Assembly (NCBI RefSeq): GCF_029633865.1
Contig: NC_079214.1
Location: 35,873,565-35,937,564, forward strand
Origin: Lampris incognitus
Taxonomy: Eukaryota; Chordata; Actinopteri; Lampriformes; Lampridae
Direction of reading: 5' to 3'
DNA length: 64,000 bases
Shown one piece after another: positions 9,118 through 20,972 of the stretch (positions are counted from its first letter, which is position 1; every line of letters begins with the position of its first letter). Both the position numbers and the translations under genes were made by a program. The notes under the pieces are model-generated. The model was given only the letters and a program-made list of their open reading frames with translations. It made no database searches and was not told where the DNA came from.

Positions 9118-9655
9118 GACGATGCACTCCAATAACGACTGATGGGTCCATGGTGCGGTATCAGACCATTTATTGCAGCATTTTACTAGTCACACCGTAA
9201 GAGCTGAAAGCATATACATAAAACCACCATTAAATTACATGTGCGACCACGTTTCCCCCATAGCTTGCCACCAGCACGGGGTGCACAGCACCAGCCCATC
9301 ATTAGCGATCTCCAAATCACAAGGAACACATTGTAAATAAAAACATAACGAAATTCGAATTAAACAGTCAATCGGCACTCATACCTGTTCGCCTTCCAGC
9401 TAGGTGCTAAATAAATGATCAATGAACTATAAGTTGTGAATTCGTTCTGTGCATAGCGAACACGACCATCTTCAACTTTCAGTTTTGTTCTGCCGTTTTC
9501 TCGCAGCGGCGCACAGCATCATGGGAGACCAGAGTTTTTCAAATAAAGGTCACATAACAAAAGGAAGTGTAATTCGCTGTTATTAATCAGGAGTGTACTT
9601 TAGGCACCAAATACAAATCAATAATAATAAAAAATATGACAAAATTATATGGGTC
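9118..9655. mobile_element. Unidentified 538-bp insertion in gag
   Basis: The gag reading stops near 9656 and resumes near 9117. The two edges carry the same five bases (ATTTA at 9113-9117 and 9656-9660), and the inserted segment starts GAC and ends GTC. No coding sequence or family is recognisable. The duplicated bases are AT-only and could be chance. Confidence 0.35.
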
Positions 9656-9914
9656 ATTTACAGGCTCCTCTGCCGGAGAATCAGAGCGGCTGTCAGCCGA
9701 GAACAATGCGGCTTCACTACGAGGCGCCGGTAAGCCAAGAACCCCTCCAACAATTAGCGCATATATAAGCGCCGCTTTCAGGTCCCTTTTAGAAAGAGAA
9801 CCTGAGATGGAGATGCCATGATACACCGCAATATCACAGCTCTTTTTCCCTACAATCATCCAGCTGAGCTAATGTAGGATTAGCTGTAAATTCACACAAC
9901 TCAAACGTAGCCAT
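9656..9914 (-). pseudogene. gag N-terminus of retroelement A, frameshifted
   Basis: An ATG at 9914 opens a frame beginning MATFELCEFTANPTLAQL, the N-terminal motif of a fish gag family. It hits a TGA after about 26 codons, but a second frame continues in register with the same family (GSLSKRDLKAALIYAL). One small indel therefore separates the two parts. The frame then runs into the insertion at 9655. Confidence 0.65.
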
Positions 9915-10383
9915 AGTTAAGAACGCCACAACACCACGTACGGGCCTCAGCTACCACCACTCAACCTTCAAAAATGTCGCATCCACCAGTGGCAAATTGA
10001 AATTAGACGTATTGCTAGCCCAACAAGCAAACTTCCCCCGTTCCTACCTGGTTGAAGCTTCGCCTATCCGTCTTCACGGAGCGTGCCGGGCTCGGGGCGG
10101 CTTTAAAGGCTGAACTTCGGCGGCCTAAGCCCTGAAAAGCCTACCCCCGCCAGGGAGCGTTGTCCACACCCAGGATTACTCCTAAAACAAGAAAGGCAAA
10201 ACAACAAGAGTGTCCGATGGAAGGGCTGGACACAGTCCAGCTGGACACTCCCCTATTCTAACCAGGGAAGCTGTCTGAAACGCCAAACGAATTTACAATA
10301 TTCACCGTAGCCGCCACTGGAGACAGCAACAATTAGCACACAACAGGAATCCACCTCCTTACTGTCTTATTCAAAAGACAATT
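9915..10383 (-). other. 5' leader of retroelement A
   Basis: Untranslated sequence between the primer-binding site and the gag start. It probably holds the packaging region. I see no open frame or conserved motif in it. Confidence 0.5.
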
Positions 10384-10401
10384 ATCCCGGACGAGCCCCC
10401 A
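10384..10401 (-). promoter_or_regulatory. Primer-binding site matching tRNA-Pro
   Basis: On the minus strand, two bases after the 5' LTR, TGGGGGCTCGTCCGGGAT is the exact complement of the last 18 bases (with CCA) of vertebrate tRNA-Pro, the primer used by gammaretroviruses such as MLV. This fixes the orientation of the element. Confidence 0.9.
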
Positions 10402-10403
10402 CT

Positions 10404-10864
10404 TGTTACGTTCCCCGTTAAAAGGTCCAGGGGACGAGGGAAAGTAAAGAAAATAAAAGTATCCCGGGGGAATAAGAAAGATGGGAGGCGGAACCAGGTG
10501 TAAAAACAGATTTATTAACAAAAAGACCCTTTAGTCAAACTATAAAATAAACAGGCAACTAAAGAGGCTGGCTCTTAACTAACCAGGCTTTAACAAAAAC
10601 TCAGATCAAACCGAAACAAGAACACTAAGCTTCACCCTCCTTCTCAAGACACAAGAGCTTGCTCTCTCGTTGGCAACAATGGCCGTCTTTCTCCACACAC
10701 TACTACCAACAATGGCCCACTGGCACTGTTGGGTGTCTCTCTCCAAGTTATATACCCAGCTGATGAGGAATTGGGGTCACCTGGGCTCAATCAGCAGCTC
10801 CACAGGAGGCGGGGCATCACCTGGAGAGGGAAAACTACAGACACACGGCACTAGGGCCGTAACA
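10404..10864 (-). repeat. 5' LTR of retroelement A
   Basis: Read on the minus strand it starts TGTTACGGCCC, has a TATA box (GGGTATATAAC), an AATAAA polyadenylation signal about 110 bases from its end, and ends GTAACA. The flanking CCTGG at 10865-10869 matches the bases before the other LTR. Confidence 0.9.
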
Positions 10865-11595
10865 CCTGGGAATAGAGCAGTCTTCTGACAATTTGCCGCT
10901 TGACAATTAGAAGCTTGTCAGGCCAGTCACTGCTGGTGTGAGAGTTTTATAGTGGAAATGAATGGGAGCGTACTTCCCAATGCATGTCAGCCGGAGCCAG
11001 TGTGTGCTGGCCTGAAGGGGAGAGACTGACCCAGGTTCAATACAAATCACGGTTTGGATAAGAGCTGACTAAGTATCTGAGTGGGTTTATGAGTGAATAT
11101 TGCAGGGTTTTTTTATTGCCAAGCTATTTCTTGAAATTAAGCTCAATTTCCCAAAACTCTAGACACATAATCGCACACTCATCTTCGCAAACATCCATGT
11201 CAAAACCAAACTCTCCTCTCAAAACCGTATAATCTCACGTCTAAACCAAACTTTGCCATCAGACATTGCACAAAAGCCATCAAATACACATACACGACAA
11301 AATCGCCAGGACACACTGGTGAGATCAATTCAAAACACTACTGTGTTGCTTATGGGTTGCCCCGAGAACGACCTCTTTACATGGTGAACACAATATAAAG
11401 ACCCAATACATGCAATATGTTTTATTCCTCAATGTGCTGTAGTAAAATAAACTGAAATTGAGTGAAAAAAGTAAATGTACTGTAAAATTGTGCAACTGAA
11501 ATAAGATAGAATACAGTAAAATAATTTCCATTTACCAATATAAACCAATGGGGAAAAAAACAGTTTGTACATAAAGAAAGAAATCACATTTATTC
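10865..11595. other. No gene seen
   Basis: This stretch follows the LTR element. The first part probably continues the LINE or host sequence that the LTR element entered. The last few hundred bases may be the 3' untranslated part of the transposase relic that follows. No supported open frame. Confidence 0.4.
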
Positions 11596-11599
11596 TGCC

Positions 11600-12230
11600 T
11601 CAGCATCCCATCTGCAGGCTGATGGCTGCACACATGGTCACATTTCCTCCTCGCTGGCCAGGGACGTTCACAATGTCCCGGTGGCCAATTATGTTCCTCC
11701 TCCTTCTCGTCCTTTTGGTAAGATTAAATCCTGCTTCATCAACAAAACTGAGTTCATGAGGAGTGTCTCTGGTATCAGTATCAAAGATTCTCTACAAAAG
11801 AGATGAGACTCAGTACAGTAATGACTACTGTGAAACACATTGCTATATTGTACACAAAAGTAGACCACCATAATGCCTGTACTACAGCATATATTGCTGT
11901 AATACATAACTGTACTAAAATACCTGATACAGTATGAAAACCATATTTGCACATATTCAAGCGCTGGTCTTTGACTCTATCAGAGTTCCTTTCAAAAGGA
12001 ACACGATAGGCCTGTTTCAATCTCAACTTGTTTCGTTGAGGAATGGGGTCAGTCGCTGACATGCTGGCTGCATCAATGCCTTGGAATATTCCCTGATCCT
12101 CAACAACTCTCCTTTGTATCTCACGCAAGCGAATGATATCATTGGCTATGACCATATTGATGATTGCCATCTGTTGCTCTTCTGAAAATAGCTGTCTTCT
12201 GCCTCCATTAGGTGGTCATCTCTCAGTTCT
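11600..12230 (-). pseudogene. Tc1/IS630-like transposase relic, middle and catalytic part
   Basis: Minus-strand frames give MAIINMVIANDIIRLREIQ (end of a helix-turn-helix region), then PFERNSDRVKDQR, then after disruption FVDEAGFNLTKR (first catalytic Asp of a DDE/DDD domain) and VPGQRGGNVTMC. This is the order in an IS630/Tc1-type transposase common in fish genomes. The stretch between the second and third parts (about 11770-11960) is non-coding in that frame and looks inserted or degraded. The end of the catalytic domain is missing. The N-terminal half lies at 13330-13565, beyond a LINE insertion. Confidence 0.65.
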
Positions 12231-12360
12231 GCAAAAAACAAGTATGATGGGATTACTAAACCATCCGTTTTACAAAAAAAGGAGCATACAGTAGCTCCAA
12301 ATTGACTGTATGCAATATGGTACAATAATACAATGCTTTTCAGTTAGCATACTGAATATT

Positions 12361-13214
12361 TGTAAGTACATGGGAACCATGTTCGACTCTCAACTCAAGT
12401 TCGATGTGAATTCAATTGTCAAGCGTGGACAACAAAGAATTTCTCTTAATGCGGAAACTTAACTCCTTTAATGTCTGTAACCCCCATCTTATGTATTTTT
12501 TACCAGTCATTTATTGAAAGTCTTTTAACTTTTTCTTCTATTTGTTGGTTTAACGGGTTGACTGTAAAGGACAGGAATAGCCTAAACAGTATCATTAAGG
12601 TCTGCTCCAAAATAATGGGAGTCCAGCAGAGAGACTTGTGCTCCCTCTGGGAGAAAAGTGTGGCCCAGAATGCAAAAGGAATTGTTAGCCAATCTGACCA
12701 CGTCCTGTCCCATGATTTCACTGTAATGCCCCCAGGCCGGTGCTATAAAGCGCCCCCTAGGGAAACGAATCACTATTCTCGGTCCTTCGTTCCTTCTGCT
12801 ATCAGGCTGTTAAATGTTGAGATTAGTCATTTTAAATAAATGCTTTATATTGTTTTAAACCACAACAGTTGGTTTATACCTTGTCTGTTTTTCGCATGGC
12901 TTGTGGACCTGTGCGTTCACTGACTGTAGTGGGGGAACGGAACGTGCAATGCATCTTAGAATGCTTCATTTATTTATTTATTGTTCTATTCTTTTGACTT
13001 ATATGGATTTTTGCCCTTCACCTGGTGCTCATGTGAGTCTGCATGCAGGGCCACATGAGGGTGGCAGTATGCATCTCTTGCCCATGTATTGATCTGTCTG
13101 TTGTCTATGACATGGTGATGATTGCCGCTTGTCTGTGAGTTTGTGTATGTCTGGGTGGACTGTAAGAACTGAATTGCCCTTCTGGGATAAATATAGTTGT
13201 CTGAATCTGAATCT
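12361..13214 (+). mobile_element. 3' end of an L2-like LINE inserted in the transposase relic
   Basis: Plus-strand frames read YLGTMFDSQL, then FYQSFIESLLTFSSICWFNGL and VKDRNSLNSIIKVCSKIMG, ending SFVPSAIRLLN, the conserved C-terminal tail downstream of reverse transcriptase in fish L2/CR1-type LINEs. The 3' end is the characteristic AATTGCCCTTCTGGGATAAA followed by a TGAATC hexamer repeat. The piece is strongly 5'-truncated, as usual for LINEs. Confidence 0.75.
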
Positions 13215-13329
13215 GATACAGTGCAATAGAGTAACCAGCATATATACATGCATGTGCGGTAATAGCACATAGTATAGCACTCCAAAGTTACAGTATAGAG
13301 CAGAATGTAAATTACTTACCTAGTTTCCT

Positions 13330-13565
13330 CTCTGAAGGTCCGGATTATAGAGGCTACTGTGAAGCGGCTCCGAAGCGGCTGCGCTCTTTACCCAACTTCC
13401 CTCACTGACATCCCATGGAGAAGGACATGGTCAACTAGAGTGGCACAAATCACCTCAGAAACTATTTGTCTCCTTGCCCTTGCCCTTGCCCTTCATCTAC
13501 CATCTTCCTCTTCCACCTCCTCTCCTGTGTCCTCTTCCTCTACCGTTAGGTCTTCGTTGATCCAT
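13330..13565 (-). pseudogene. Tc1/IS630-like transposase relic, N-terminal part
   Basis: Minus-strand translation has an acidic Glu-rich stretch, an Arg-Ala tandem run (GRARARAR), then SEVICATLVDHVLLHGMSVREVG and FTVASIIRTFREE. This is the N-terminal helix-turn-helix of the same transposase whose catalytic half is at 11600-12230. One in-frame stop follows REVG. Confidence 0.6.
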
Positions 13566-14681
13566 TGTTCCAAAACTGACCCATGGCCCTTTTATCTATC
13601 TGTCCTGAGGTTCTGATGGGTGTGTGAACAATTTTGTTTCCACCTGGGGAATTGTGTGTTAATTGGGTTTGAGCTGTGATGTCTTGAGTTAATGATATTA
13701 AATGCCTGTGCTTTTTAAATGAGCACACGGGGCAGCCGGTGATGTAGGGAGGGATTTGTGTGGAAAGTTTTTTTTTCAAAGAAAGTTCAGCAAATCTGAA
13801 TTATGTGTGAAAACAGGGCAGTAGTGTTTACAGTTTTGGGGAATGGGTCTGTCTTTTGGTAGATGGCATCATGGTTTGAGATGTTTGGTTAATAGGCCCT
13901 GTTGTATTGTGAAAAGGATTGAGAAAACCTGTAATGGTTAATGCTTTGGTTGGCAGGGGCACTAATACAAGTGCATAGATGAAGTGCTGGAGAAAAAGAT
14001 TAAAGGCTACAGTGAAATCACAAAATTGGAAAAAATAAAAGAATAAATGATAATAATTAAAAAATAAGCACAAACTGACCCAAAAGAAAACCGGTCTCTG
14101 AAAAAGAAAGACTGTACAGGTATGCTTCTGATGAGCAATTGAAAACCTCAACTGATTCAGGGGACCTTATGTCCAAAGGGAGACAGTTCTGATAAAAGCT
14201 ATTTATTTGTCAAATGAACAACTTTTACATTTCCCTTCAGTGATTGTTTGTTCTGAATCTTAGCAGTGAAGTTGTAACTGCCTCAGATAAAGTGATGCAT
14301 TGGATGTTTGTGACAACAGCATTATTTACAACAATGCTAAATACTGCTATTAAGGTCAGCTTAATCTTTGGGCCAATATTATGAATTAGAGTCAGCCCTG
14401 CTTTGTCCATGACAGACGAAGTGAGAGACATATCAAAAAATCTTACTGATTCTTTCAAATGAAGGCGTACGTAGTTGTTACAGTTTTCACACAAGTACAG
14501 TTTTATTTGTGGGTGTACGTATGGGGGGCTTGCGTGGGCGTGTTTGCTTGTGGCTTTGTGTATGAGTATGTGTTGTCTAGGCCCTGTTGTGTAGCTCAAG
14601 TGGGTACAACCTGGCACCAACACTGCCAGGATCATTGTTTTTTAGTGCCTCTAAAGTCACCCCTGATATGAATATAACGTG
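13566..14681. other. No gene seen; possibly the terminal part of the Tc1/IS630-like element
   Basis: About 1.1 kb without a supported frame. The segment near 13800-13950 (GTGTGAAAACAGGGCAGTAG and following) resembles the non-coding end of the same transposon family from memory. The exact transposon end was not found. Confidence 0.35.
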
Positions 14682-15425
14682 TGTAGCCCGTGGAATTAGA
14701 TACCACACAGGACACAATTACTTCCGGGGTTCTTGTAGCTTTAATTTTATTGTTTGAACCTTCGAATGCAGATCGTTTTACTGAGTGCATAAATTCCTGT
14801 GTCTTTCGAGCAAACAGCTCATAAATGTTCACAGATGTGGCAAGTTTAACAGAAAAGATTTTAAAAGGAAAATAATAAATACAAAATACAAAATACGGTG
14901 CAAAATACGGCAGTGGACTATGTATGTTAAACAGGGTTTAACAAAGACATGTGGAACTTCCTGAAGATTGCGCAAATTCTTACTCTGTCAGTTACCTTGT
15001 CATGCCTGCAATGGCGAACAGTGGTCGACGGCTCGCGCCCAAAATCACCGAACATCCACTCCAGTAGCGTTTACTACGGAGTCAGAGCACCGTCACACCG
15101 CAATCTTCAGGTGGTTCACACAAGAAAAAAGAAAGAATACCCAAGATGCACTTGGATAACTTGCAGAAAGAGTACCCAAGATGCACTTGGATAACTTGCA
15201 CGGAGTTACAATAAAAGTCCGCAACACTGCCAGTTACTGGTCAAAACATGCAATGACAACCAAAACTATAAAAATACACTCACAATCTGCTTCACAATTT
15301 AAATACATCAAATGACATTTTACATGGCTTGACAGTGTAACAATTACATATATCAACAGTTAAACTATATTAAATTTAAGTGGAAAATCATTTAACATAT
15401 TTAACAGATTTACCACCCGGCTACA
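14682..15425 (-). repeat. 3' LTR of retrotransposon B
   Basis: A 744-bp uninterrupted LTR. The other copy is split between 21351-21457 and 25855-26495. It contains an internal tandem repeat (two copies of AAGAATACCCAAGATGCAC-like units near 15135-15200). A purine-rich TGCAGGGGAGTA precedes it on the minus strand. Confidence 0.93.
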
Positions 15426-15460
15426 TACTCCCCTGCAAATATAGTCAACGTCCTCGGTGA

Positions 15461-17067
15461 CTACGAAACATGAACTGACTCAAATAATCCCTGCAAGGCC
15501 TTTTCAAAGAGAGCAGCTCCCAGGCTTGTCAAAACCTTAGAGACCATGTCTGTGCTGACTGAGACTGCATTACAGGCTGACTTTGGCAGATGAAATGGGT
15601 TTGAATGAGATCCAGCCATTTCCCGCTTGCTTTTCCTAACAGCAGGTTTAGGTGCATAGGTTCTACGTCCTGCTCCACCAGCATCATCTGTTAGTGCGGG
15701 CCTGTCCCTGTTTTCAATAATGGGCAAGTCACTGTCGCTAACGTCTGGATAAACATCATTAATAATTCTGTTTCTGAGCCACAATTTCTCATATCTGAAT
15801 AACCTTCCTCGGGTCCTTCACTGTCACTCTCATCTGTGGGTGCTGTCACATGTAAACTAACACTTTCTGCTGCAGGAGGCAGATTAGGTACTTGCACAAG
15901 CCGGCGAGGGATGACTTCCTCAACAATAACAACATCAGCCTCAGGTGACTCAGGCTCATCCTCAGCTACAGGCTGTGTAGTGGTCTGTAACCTAGTTCTA
16001 GTTCTGGGTTTGGGAACTGGTTTTGCACAAGGTCGCAACTCTGACCTATGAACTCTTTTAATGGGACCTCCCTCAAAAGGTTCAACGGTGTGTGTGGTAC
16101 CCTGGATGTCAACTACCTTGTAGACTGTTGAGGTCCATGTGTCCTGAATCTTATGTCTACCTGGGGGTCTGTGACGTAGGAAAACCAACTGACCAATGTC
16201 CACAGGAGGACAATACACCTTCTCATTTTGCAGTGAGATCCTCTCAGCTGCCTTCTGCTCTGAGTACTCTCTGGCTCTCTCGTGTGCCTGTCTGAGTCTC
16301 TCCTGATGAACAGACAGCCAATCCTGTTTCCTGTCTGACACACACTCACACCCTAATAAAGCATCTACTGGGAGATGTGGCTGTACCCCGAAAAGCAAAT
16401 AATAAGGCGAGTACCCTGTGGTGGAATGAGGAGTGACATTATAGGCATATACTACTTCAGACAGATGCTCTGGCCAACGCTTTTTTTTCTCTGGTGGGAG
16501 TGTCCTTAACAAGTCATGGAGTGTGCGATTGTATCTTTCACACTGACCGTTTCCCTGTGGCCTGTAGGGAGTTGTCCGTGTCTTTTTAACCCCATAGAGT
16601 TTGCACAGCTCTGCTATAATTTCACTCTTGAAATTTCGACCTTGGTCTGAGTGCAGTATCTCTGGGACCCCATATTTCATGAACCACTCGCTGAGCAAAA
16701 CTTTAGCTGTAGTGTCAGCCTTCTGGTCTTTGGTAGCATACGCTTGTGTGAACTTTGTAAACACATCGGTCACAACAAGGACATTTTCACGGCCATCTGA
16801 AGCTGCCTCCAACACTGTAAAATCAACAGCCACCACTTCTAGAGGTCGGGAGGCCAGGAATGCCTGAACTGGAGCATGGATTTTTGGCTGAGGCATCTTG
16901 GTCAAAATGCACCGCTCGCAGTTTTTAACCCAGCTTTCAACATCCTCACATAGCCCTACCCAAAAACACCTCCCTCTTAGCAAGTTTACAGTGCGCTCTA
17001 TGCCCTGATGTCCCATGTTGTTATGTACATTTTCTAGAACTTGGTCCCTCAAACAACTAGGCACGAG
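15461..17067 (-). pseudogene. Integrase region of retrotransposon B
   Basis: Contains the HHCC zinc-binding segment (NNMGHQGIERT ... WVKNCERC), the catalytic core with Asp in VAVDFTVLE, Asp in LHSDQGRNF and Glu in PQGNGQCERYN, then a C-terminal part with a GPY/F-like module (GQLVFLRHRPPGRHK ... EPFEGGPIKRVHRSELRPC). This is the enzyme that would join element DNA to the chromosome. The frame is open to 15691 after an upstream amber stop near 17070, and a short additional frame (15784-15461) may be the tail after a frameshift. Not functional as it stands because it is cut off from reverse transcriptase by stops. Confidence 0.88.
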
Positions 17068-17310
17068 TAACTACCAAACTTCTCCATGACGTGGGTCTGT
17101 GATAACCCTGTACAACAACCCTTCTCGTTGTTGTATGCATCTCCATTGTTTCAACAATCTTTTCACTTGACTAGACAGGGCTGCTCTCTCTCTGGGACAT
17201 GGCCTCCTCCCCCGATCCCAAAATGCCCTAAACTCTTTTAGGGTGGGGTCACCGGCCTGAAAACCTACCAGCTCCTCTCTGGTATAACCTGGCAGTGTGG
17301 GGGTGTTGCC

Positions 17311-18120
17311 CTATTTAGTACTTGTCTCACCAGACCTCGACTCCCCAGCACGGATCTGTCTCACTTTGTAACACTCCAGACCTCTAGAGACAAGACCAGG
17401 ATCCAGAACTGTTCCTCGCTCAGTCAGGTTACACACAGCGATACAGTTGTCAAAATCCGAGTCAGGGTCTGTTTCAGGCTCCCCTGCAAACTCCTGCCTA
17501 GAGAGAGCATCTGCGGCGGCATTACTGCAACCAGGACGGTACTTAACCTCGAAATCAAAAACAGACAGTTGCGCTACCCACCTCTGCTCTATAGCACCTA
17601 ACTTGGCTGTCTTGAGGTGGCAGAGGGGATTGTTATCAGTCAGGACAACAAACTTTGAACCAAGCAAGTAACCCCTGAATTTTTCAGCAACTGCCCATTT
17701 TAAGGCAAGCAACTCCAACTTCATGCTACTATAATTACGGTCATTCTTCTCAGCCTGGCGTAGTCTGCGGCTAGCATATGCTATGACACGTCTGGTGTCA
17801 CCTTGCTGCTGACACAATACAGCGCCTAATCCATGCTGACTAGCATCTGTCTCAACTACGAATGGTTGTGTGAAGTCGGCAAAACCCAAAATGGGAGCAG
17901 AGGTAAGTTTTTCCTTTAACTGCTCAAAGGAAGAGTCACACTCTGGTGTCCACATATTACAAAACTGGTGACCTACTTTCCCTGTTTTCTTCACACCTGA
18001 ACATTTGTTGACTAGGTCATGCAGTGGCCCGGCAATCTGTGAGAAGCCTCGAATGAATCTCCTGTAGTAACTACAGAAACCCAAGAACGACTGCAGCTCT
18101 TTGGCAGTGATTGGGACCTT
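17311..18120 (-). pseudogene. RNase H region of retrotransposon B
   Basis: In frame with the reverse transcriptase but separated from it by one amber codon at 18121-18123. It starts with the connection motif SFLGFCSYYRRFI, then FVVETDASQHGLGAVL (catalytic Asp), KLELLALKWAV, VVLTDNNPL and ADALSRQE, the standard gypsy RNase H landmarks. It ends at another amber stop at 17311-17313; coding similarity continues in the same frame beyond it (GYTREELVGF), so this is also a point mutation. Confidence 0.88.
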
Positions 18121-19254
18121 CTAATTCATAACAGCAGAGACCTTGGAGGGGTCAGTTCCTATACCTTCTGCTGACACCTGATGACCCAAAAACTTTACTG
18201 ACTGTTGTAGAAAAGCACACTTCTGCAACTTCACCTTAAGGCCCGTCTCTGCCAGTCTCTTAAACACAGTCTCAAGTCTCTCCAAATGCTGCTCAAATGT
18301 CTCTGAAAAAACCAAGATGTCATCTAGGTAGACCAGGAGTATCTGAAAAATGAGATCATTCATAGTAACTTGCATAAGTCTCTGAAATGTAGCTGGACCG
18401 TTACAAACACCAAAAGGCATTCTCACATACTCATACAGACCAAACGGTGTAGTAAATGCAGTCTTAGTCTGATCTCTCTCATGCATAGCTACCCGGTGGT
18501 ATCCGCTCACCAGATCTATGGTCGAAAAGCACTTTGCCCCTCTCAGCGCATCAAAACTCTCATCAATTCTCGGGAGCGGGAATGCATCACGTCTTGTCTT
18601 TGAGTTGAGTTTCCTGTAATCGACACATAGCCTCAGACTACCATCTGCCTTTCTCACTAGTACTATGGGCGAAGCATAAGCACTTGAGCTTTCTTGAATG
18701 ACCCCTTTTTTTAGCAGCTTGCCAATATGTTCCCTGACTTCACTGTACTGTGTGGGTGGGATTCGTCTGTATGGCTGTGTTACAGGTATGTCATCTGTAA
18801 GATGGATCTCATGTTGCACTTTGTCAGTGTGGCCTAGATCTTCATCTTCTGTTGCAAACACAAAAGAGTACTTCTCCAGTAACAAAGTCAGCTGTGCTTG
18901 CTGTTCTGGGCTACCACAAAAATTGAGCTTGCCGAGAATTTCCTGCACATCTGTCGGTGTTTCAGGGTGTTCACTGATACTCACTTGTTCAGTGTCTGCT
19001 GAGATTCTCTGGAACTGTACCTCACAAAGCTCATCACTTTTCACACAGTCTACCTGAGTCAAAACCCCTAGCCTAGTCCGTGGCCCTAGCCAGATATCTT
19101 CATCAGACATGTTCATGACTCGGACTGGAAAAATGTGATTGCCTGATGAAACCAAAGTAGGCACAACAACCAAACCTCCAGGAACGGGGACACCCACAGA
19201 CTCCAGCAACAAAAAAGAACCATCCTCACTCACGGTCCTGAGTGCCCTAGCCAT
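18121..19254 (-). pseudogene. Reverse transcriptase region of retrotransposon B
   Basis: Shows GVIQESSSAYASPIVLVRK, LRLCVDYRKLN, FSTIDLVSGYHR, PFGVCNGPATFQRLM and the catalytic [11 protein letters not shown] (YxDD), all in order, so the polymerase domain is complete. The single amber codon at its end stands where related elements have Trp, a one-base change. Upstream it is continuous with the protease frame after a short overlap. Confidence 0.9.
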
Positions 19255-19301
19255 AACTGTAGCAGCAGATGAAGCAGGTATATGGACTACATCCTTACCA
19301 G

Positions 19302-19826
19302 CTACCCTAGCGAAAGAGAGTCTGTCTGTTGCATGTACTGCATGAAGATGATTAAAAGCCTCTCTCCAGTTTGAGTCAAACCTCCTCCTCCTGTGGTGTC
19401 AAACTCAGTGGGTACTAGCTCTCTGCATTTTTTGACAATGTTCATCCCTATTAGACCTGGAACAGAGGAAGAGTGTTCAGAATCTTTAACTATCAGAAAA
19501 CCTCGCTCTGGGATAGTCAGACCCATGGCTTCTACATCAAGCTCCACATAGCCCATATAGGGTATGTCTAATCCATTAGCTGCAGTGATCTTTAACCACT
19601 CAAATGCCGGGTGAATGTCTTCGCCTTTCACTGACAGGTGTTCCCTGAAAAAACTCTCAGAAATTGTACTTACCTGGCTACCAGTGTCAAGTAAGCAGGA
19701 CACTGTAACACCTCGTAGTTTCACCTCAACAGTTTTACATTCTCCGACTGCACGCTCTAAGATCCTGCTTCTGTCTGGTGTCTCTTTTGGTGAGCCAGCT
19801 TCCTCCCCTCGAGTTGTGTGGCTCAT
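19302..19826 (-). pseudogene. Aspartic protease region of retrotransposon B
   Basis: Contains GVTVSCLLDTGSQVSTI, the DTG active-site loop of retropepsins, and a downstream GLIGMNIV motif. The ATG at 19826 overlaps the TGA that would end gag in the zinc-knuckle frame (ATGA), a possible stop-restart coupling. The frame stops at 19302; pol similarity continues in another frame from 19254. Confidence 0.8.
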
Positions 19827-19879
19827 GACAACTGAGGGTGCGAGTTTTCCTGCACTACAGAAGAACTAGGTGTTGCGTC

Positions 19880-20972
19880 CCCTTGACCCCCTCTGGCCTG
19901 TGGGCATTTTCTTGCAATGTGACCTATGCCTCTACACTTGAAACATAGGCTGACCATCTGGTGTGAACTTTGGCTGGGGTCTAGGTCGTGGCTTGGGCTC
20001 TAGGAATGTCTGTTGAGTGCTGTGCTTACTCAGTTCACCTACAGCAAAGGCTAGATCAGCGAGTGTTTTGCCTAACTCTGCTAGCTGTTTTTCCTGATGG
20101 GCTACTGCTCTCCGAACATCATTTAATGCAGTACCTTGGTCATTGTTTGTTTTAATAGTAGAGCACTGGGTTTCTGGAACCTCTGATGTAACTTGGTTGC
20201 TCTTTATAACCCTGGGACGATGAGACCTGCTGTCCTCCATCTCCCACAGGAGGGCCTCGTTCCTCACATCTAGAAGACTGCTCTCTGGTTTGTCCCTAAC
20301 CATTGTTCTAAGTTCACGCCTGAGTGCTGCTTCTCTTAAACCCACAATACACTGGTCTCTGAGCACAGTTTTCTCATTAGGTATTAAATCTGTGGACTGT
20401 TTCACTACAGAGCTCAAAATCTGGGATAGTGCATGGGAGTAGTCACGGAGGTCTTCTCCATCAGTTTGGTTACGGTTGTGAAAGGTCTGCAAAAGCTGTG
20501 TGGAACTGCGCTTTTCCCCAAATGCATTGCTCAGGTAAGAGTATAAATCACTGGGCCCCACTGACTGACCCCTCATGCATAGTCTCACCTCTTCTAATGC
20601 AGGGCCACGCAATATAGATAGTATATAGTCACATTGTTCTTCTGTTGTTTGCTCTCTGTATCTTAAAACCCTTTCAACCTCTTCAATAAACTCTTCGACA
20701 GATCTCCTGTCTGTACCACACTCCCCACTAAATGCTTGGATCTGGCGTTCTCTTGGAACGTAGATGTATGAACGTGTGGGTGCACTGTTATCACTTGCTC
20801 TCTAAGCCCTTGCTTCACCATTTAACCTGGTGAGCTCATCTCGCAGTCTGGCGAGCTCTTGCATGGTGGTCTGCATTTCTTCTGTAGCACCTTCACCTAT
20901 ACCCGTTATGGCACCTGAGGTGTGGCCATTATCATTACGTGAACTCCCTTCATCACCAGAATCACTAGACAT
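19880..20972 (-). pseudogene. gag of retrotransposon B
   Basis: An ATG at 20972 opens MSSDSGDEGSSRND; an amber stop lies at 20802-20804, and the same frame continues to 19932 with a capsid-like region (DLYSYLSNAFGEKRSS, FHNRNQTDGEDLRDYSHAL) and a helix-rich tail. The zinc knuckle CFKCRGIGHIARKC (CX2CX4HX4C, about 19907-19950) is present but one base out of frame with the rest, so an indel near 19955, or a +1 shift, separates them. Gag would package element RNA. Not expressed as one protein in this copy. Confidence 0.8.

Larger units (their letters stand above)
683..10864 (-). mobile_element. LTR retroelement A (ERV/gypsy-like), gag remnant, no pol, carrying an rnf20 fragment and a nested DNA transposon
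   Basis: Two similar LTRs (683-1131 and 10404-10864), both starting TGTTAC and ending GTAACA, are flanked by the same 5 bases CCTGG (678-682 and 10865-10869). Orientation is minus: the primer-binding site lies beside the right-hand LTR and a purine tract beside the left-hand one. In transcription order it contains a gag start at 9914, an insertion, a gag coiled-coil and zinc-knuckle segment ending at 8500, and an rnf20-derived segment interrupted by a 6.75-kb DNA transposon, then the 3' end. No protease, reverse transcriptase, RNase H or integrase sequence is visible, so the copy depended on other elements to move. The LTRs differ by several substitutions and short indels, so it is older than the other two LTR elements in the window. 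Confidence 0.88.

Noticed and set aside
12500..12773. Minus-strand frames opposite the LINE tail
   Set aside because: Shadows of the plus-strand LINE reading frame.
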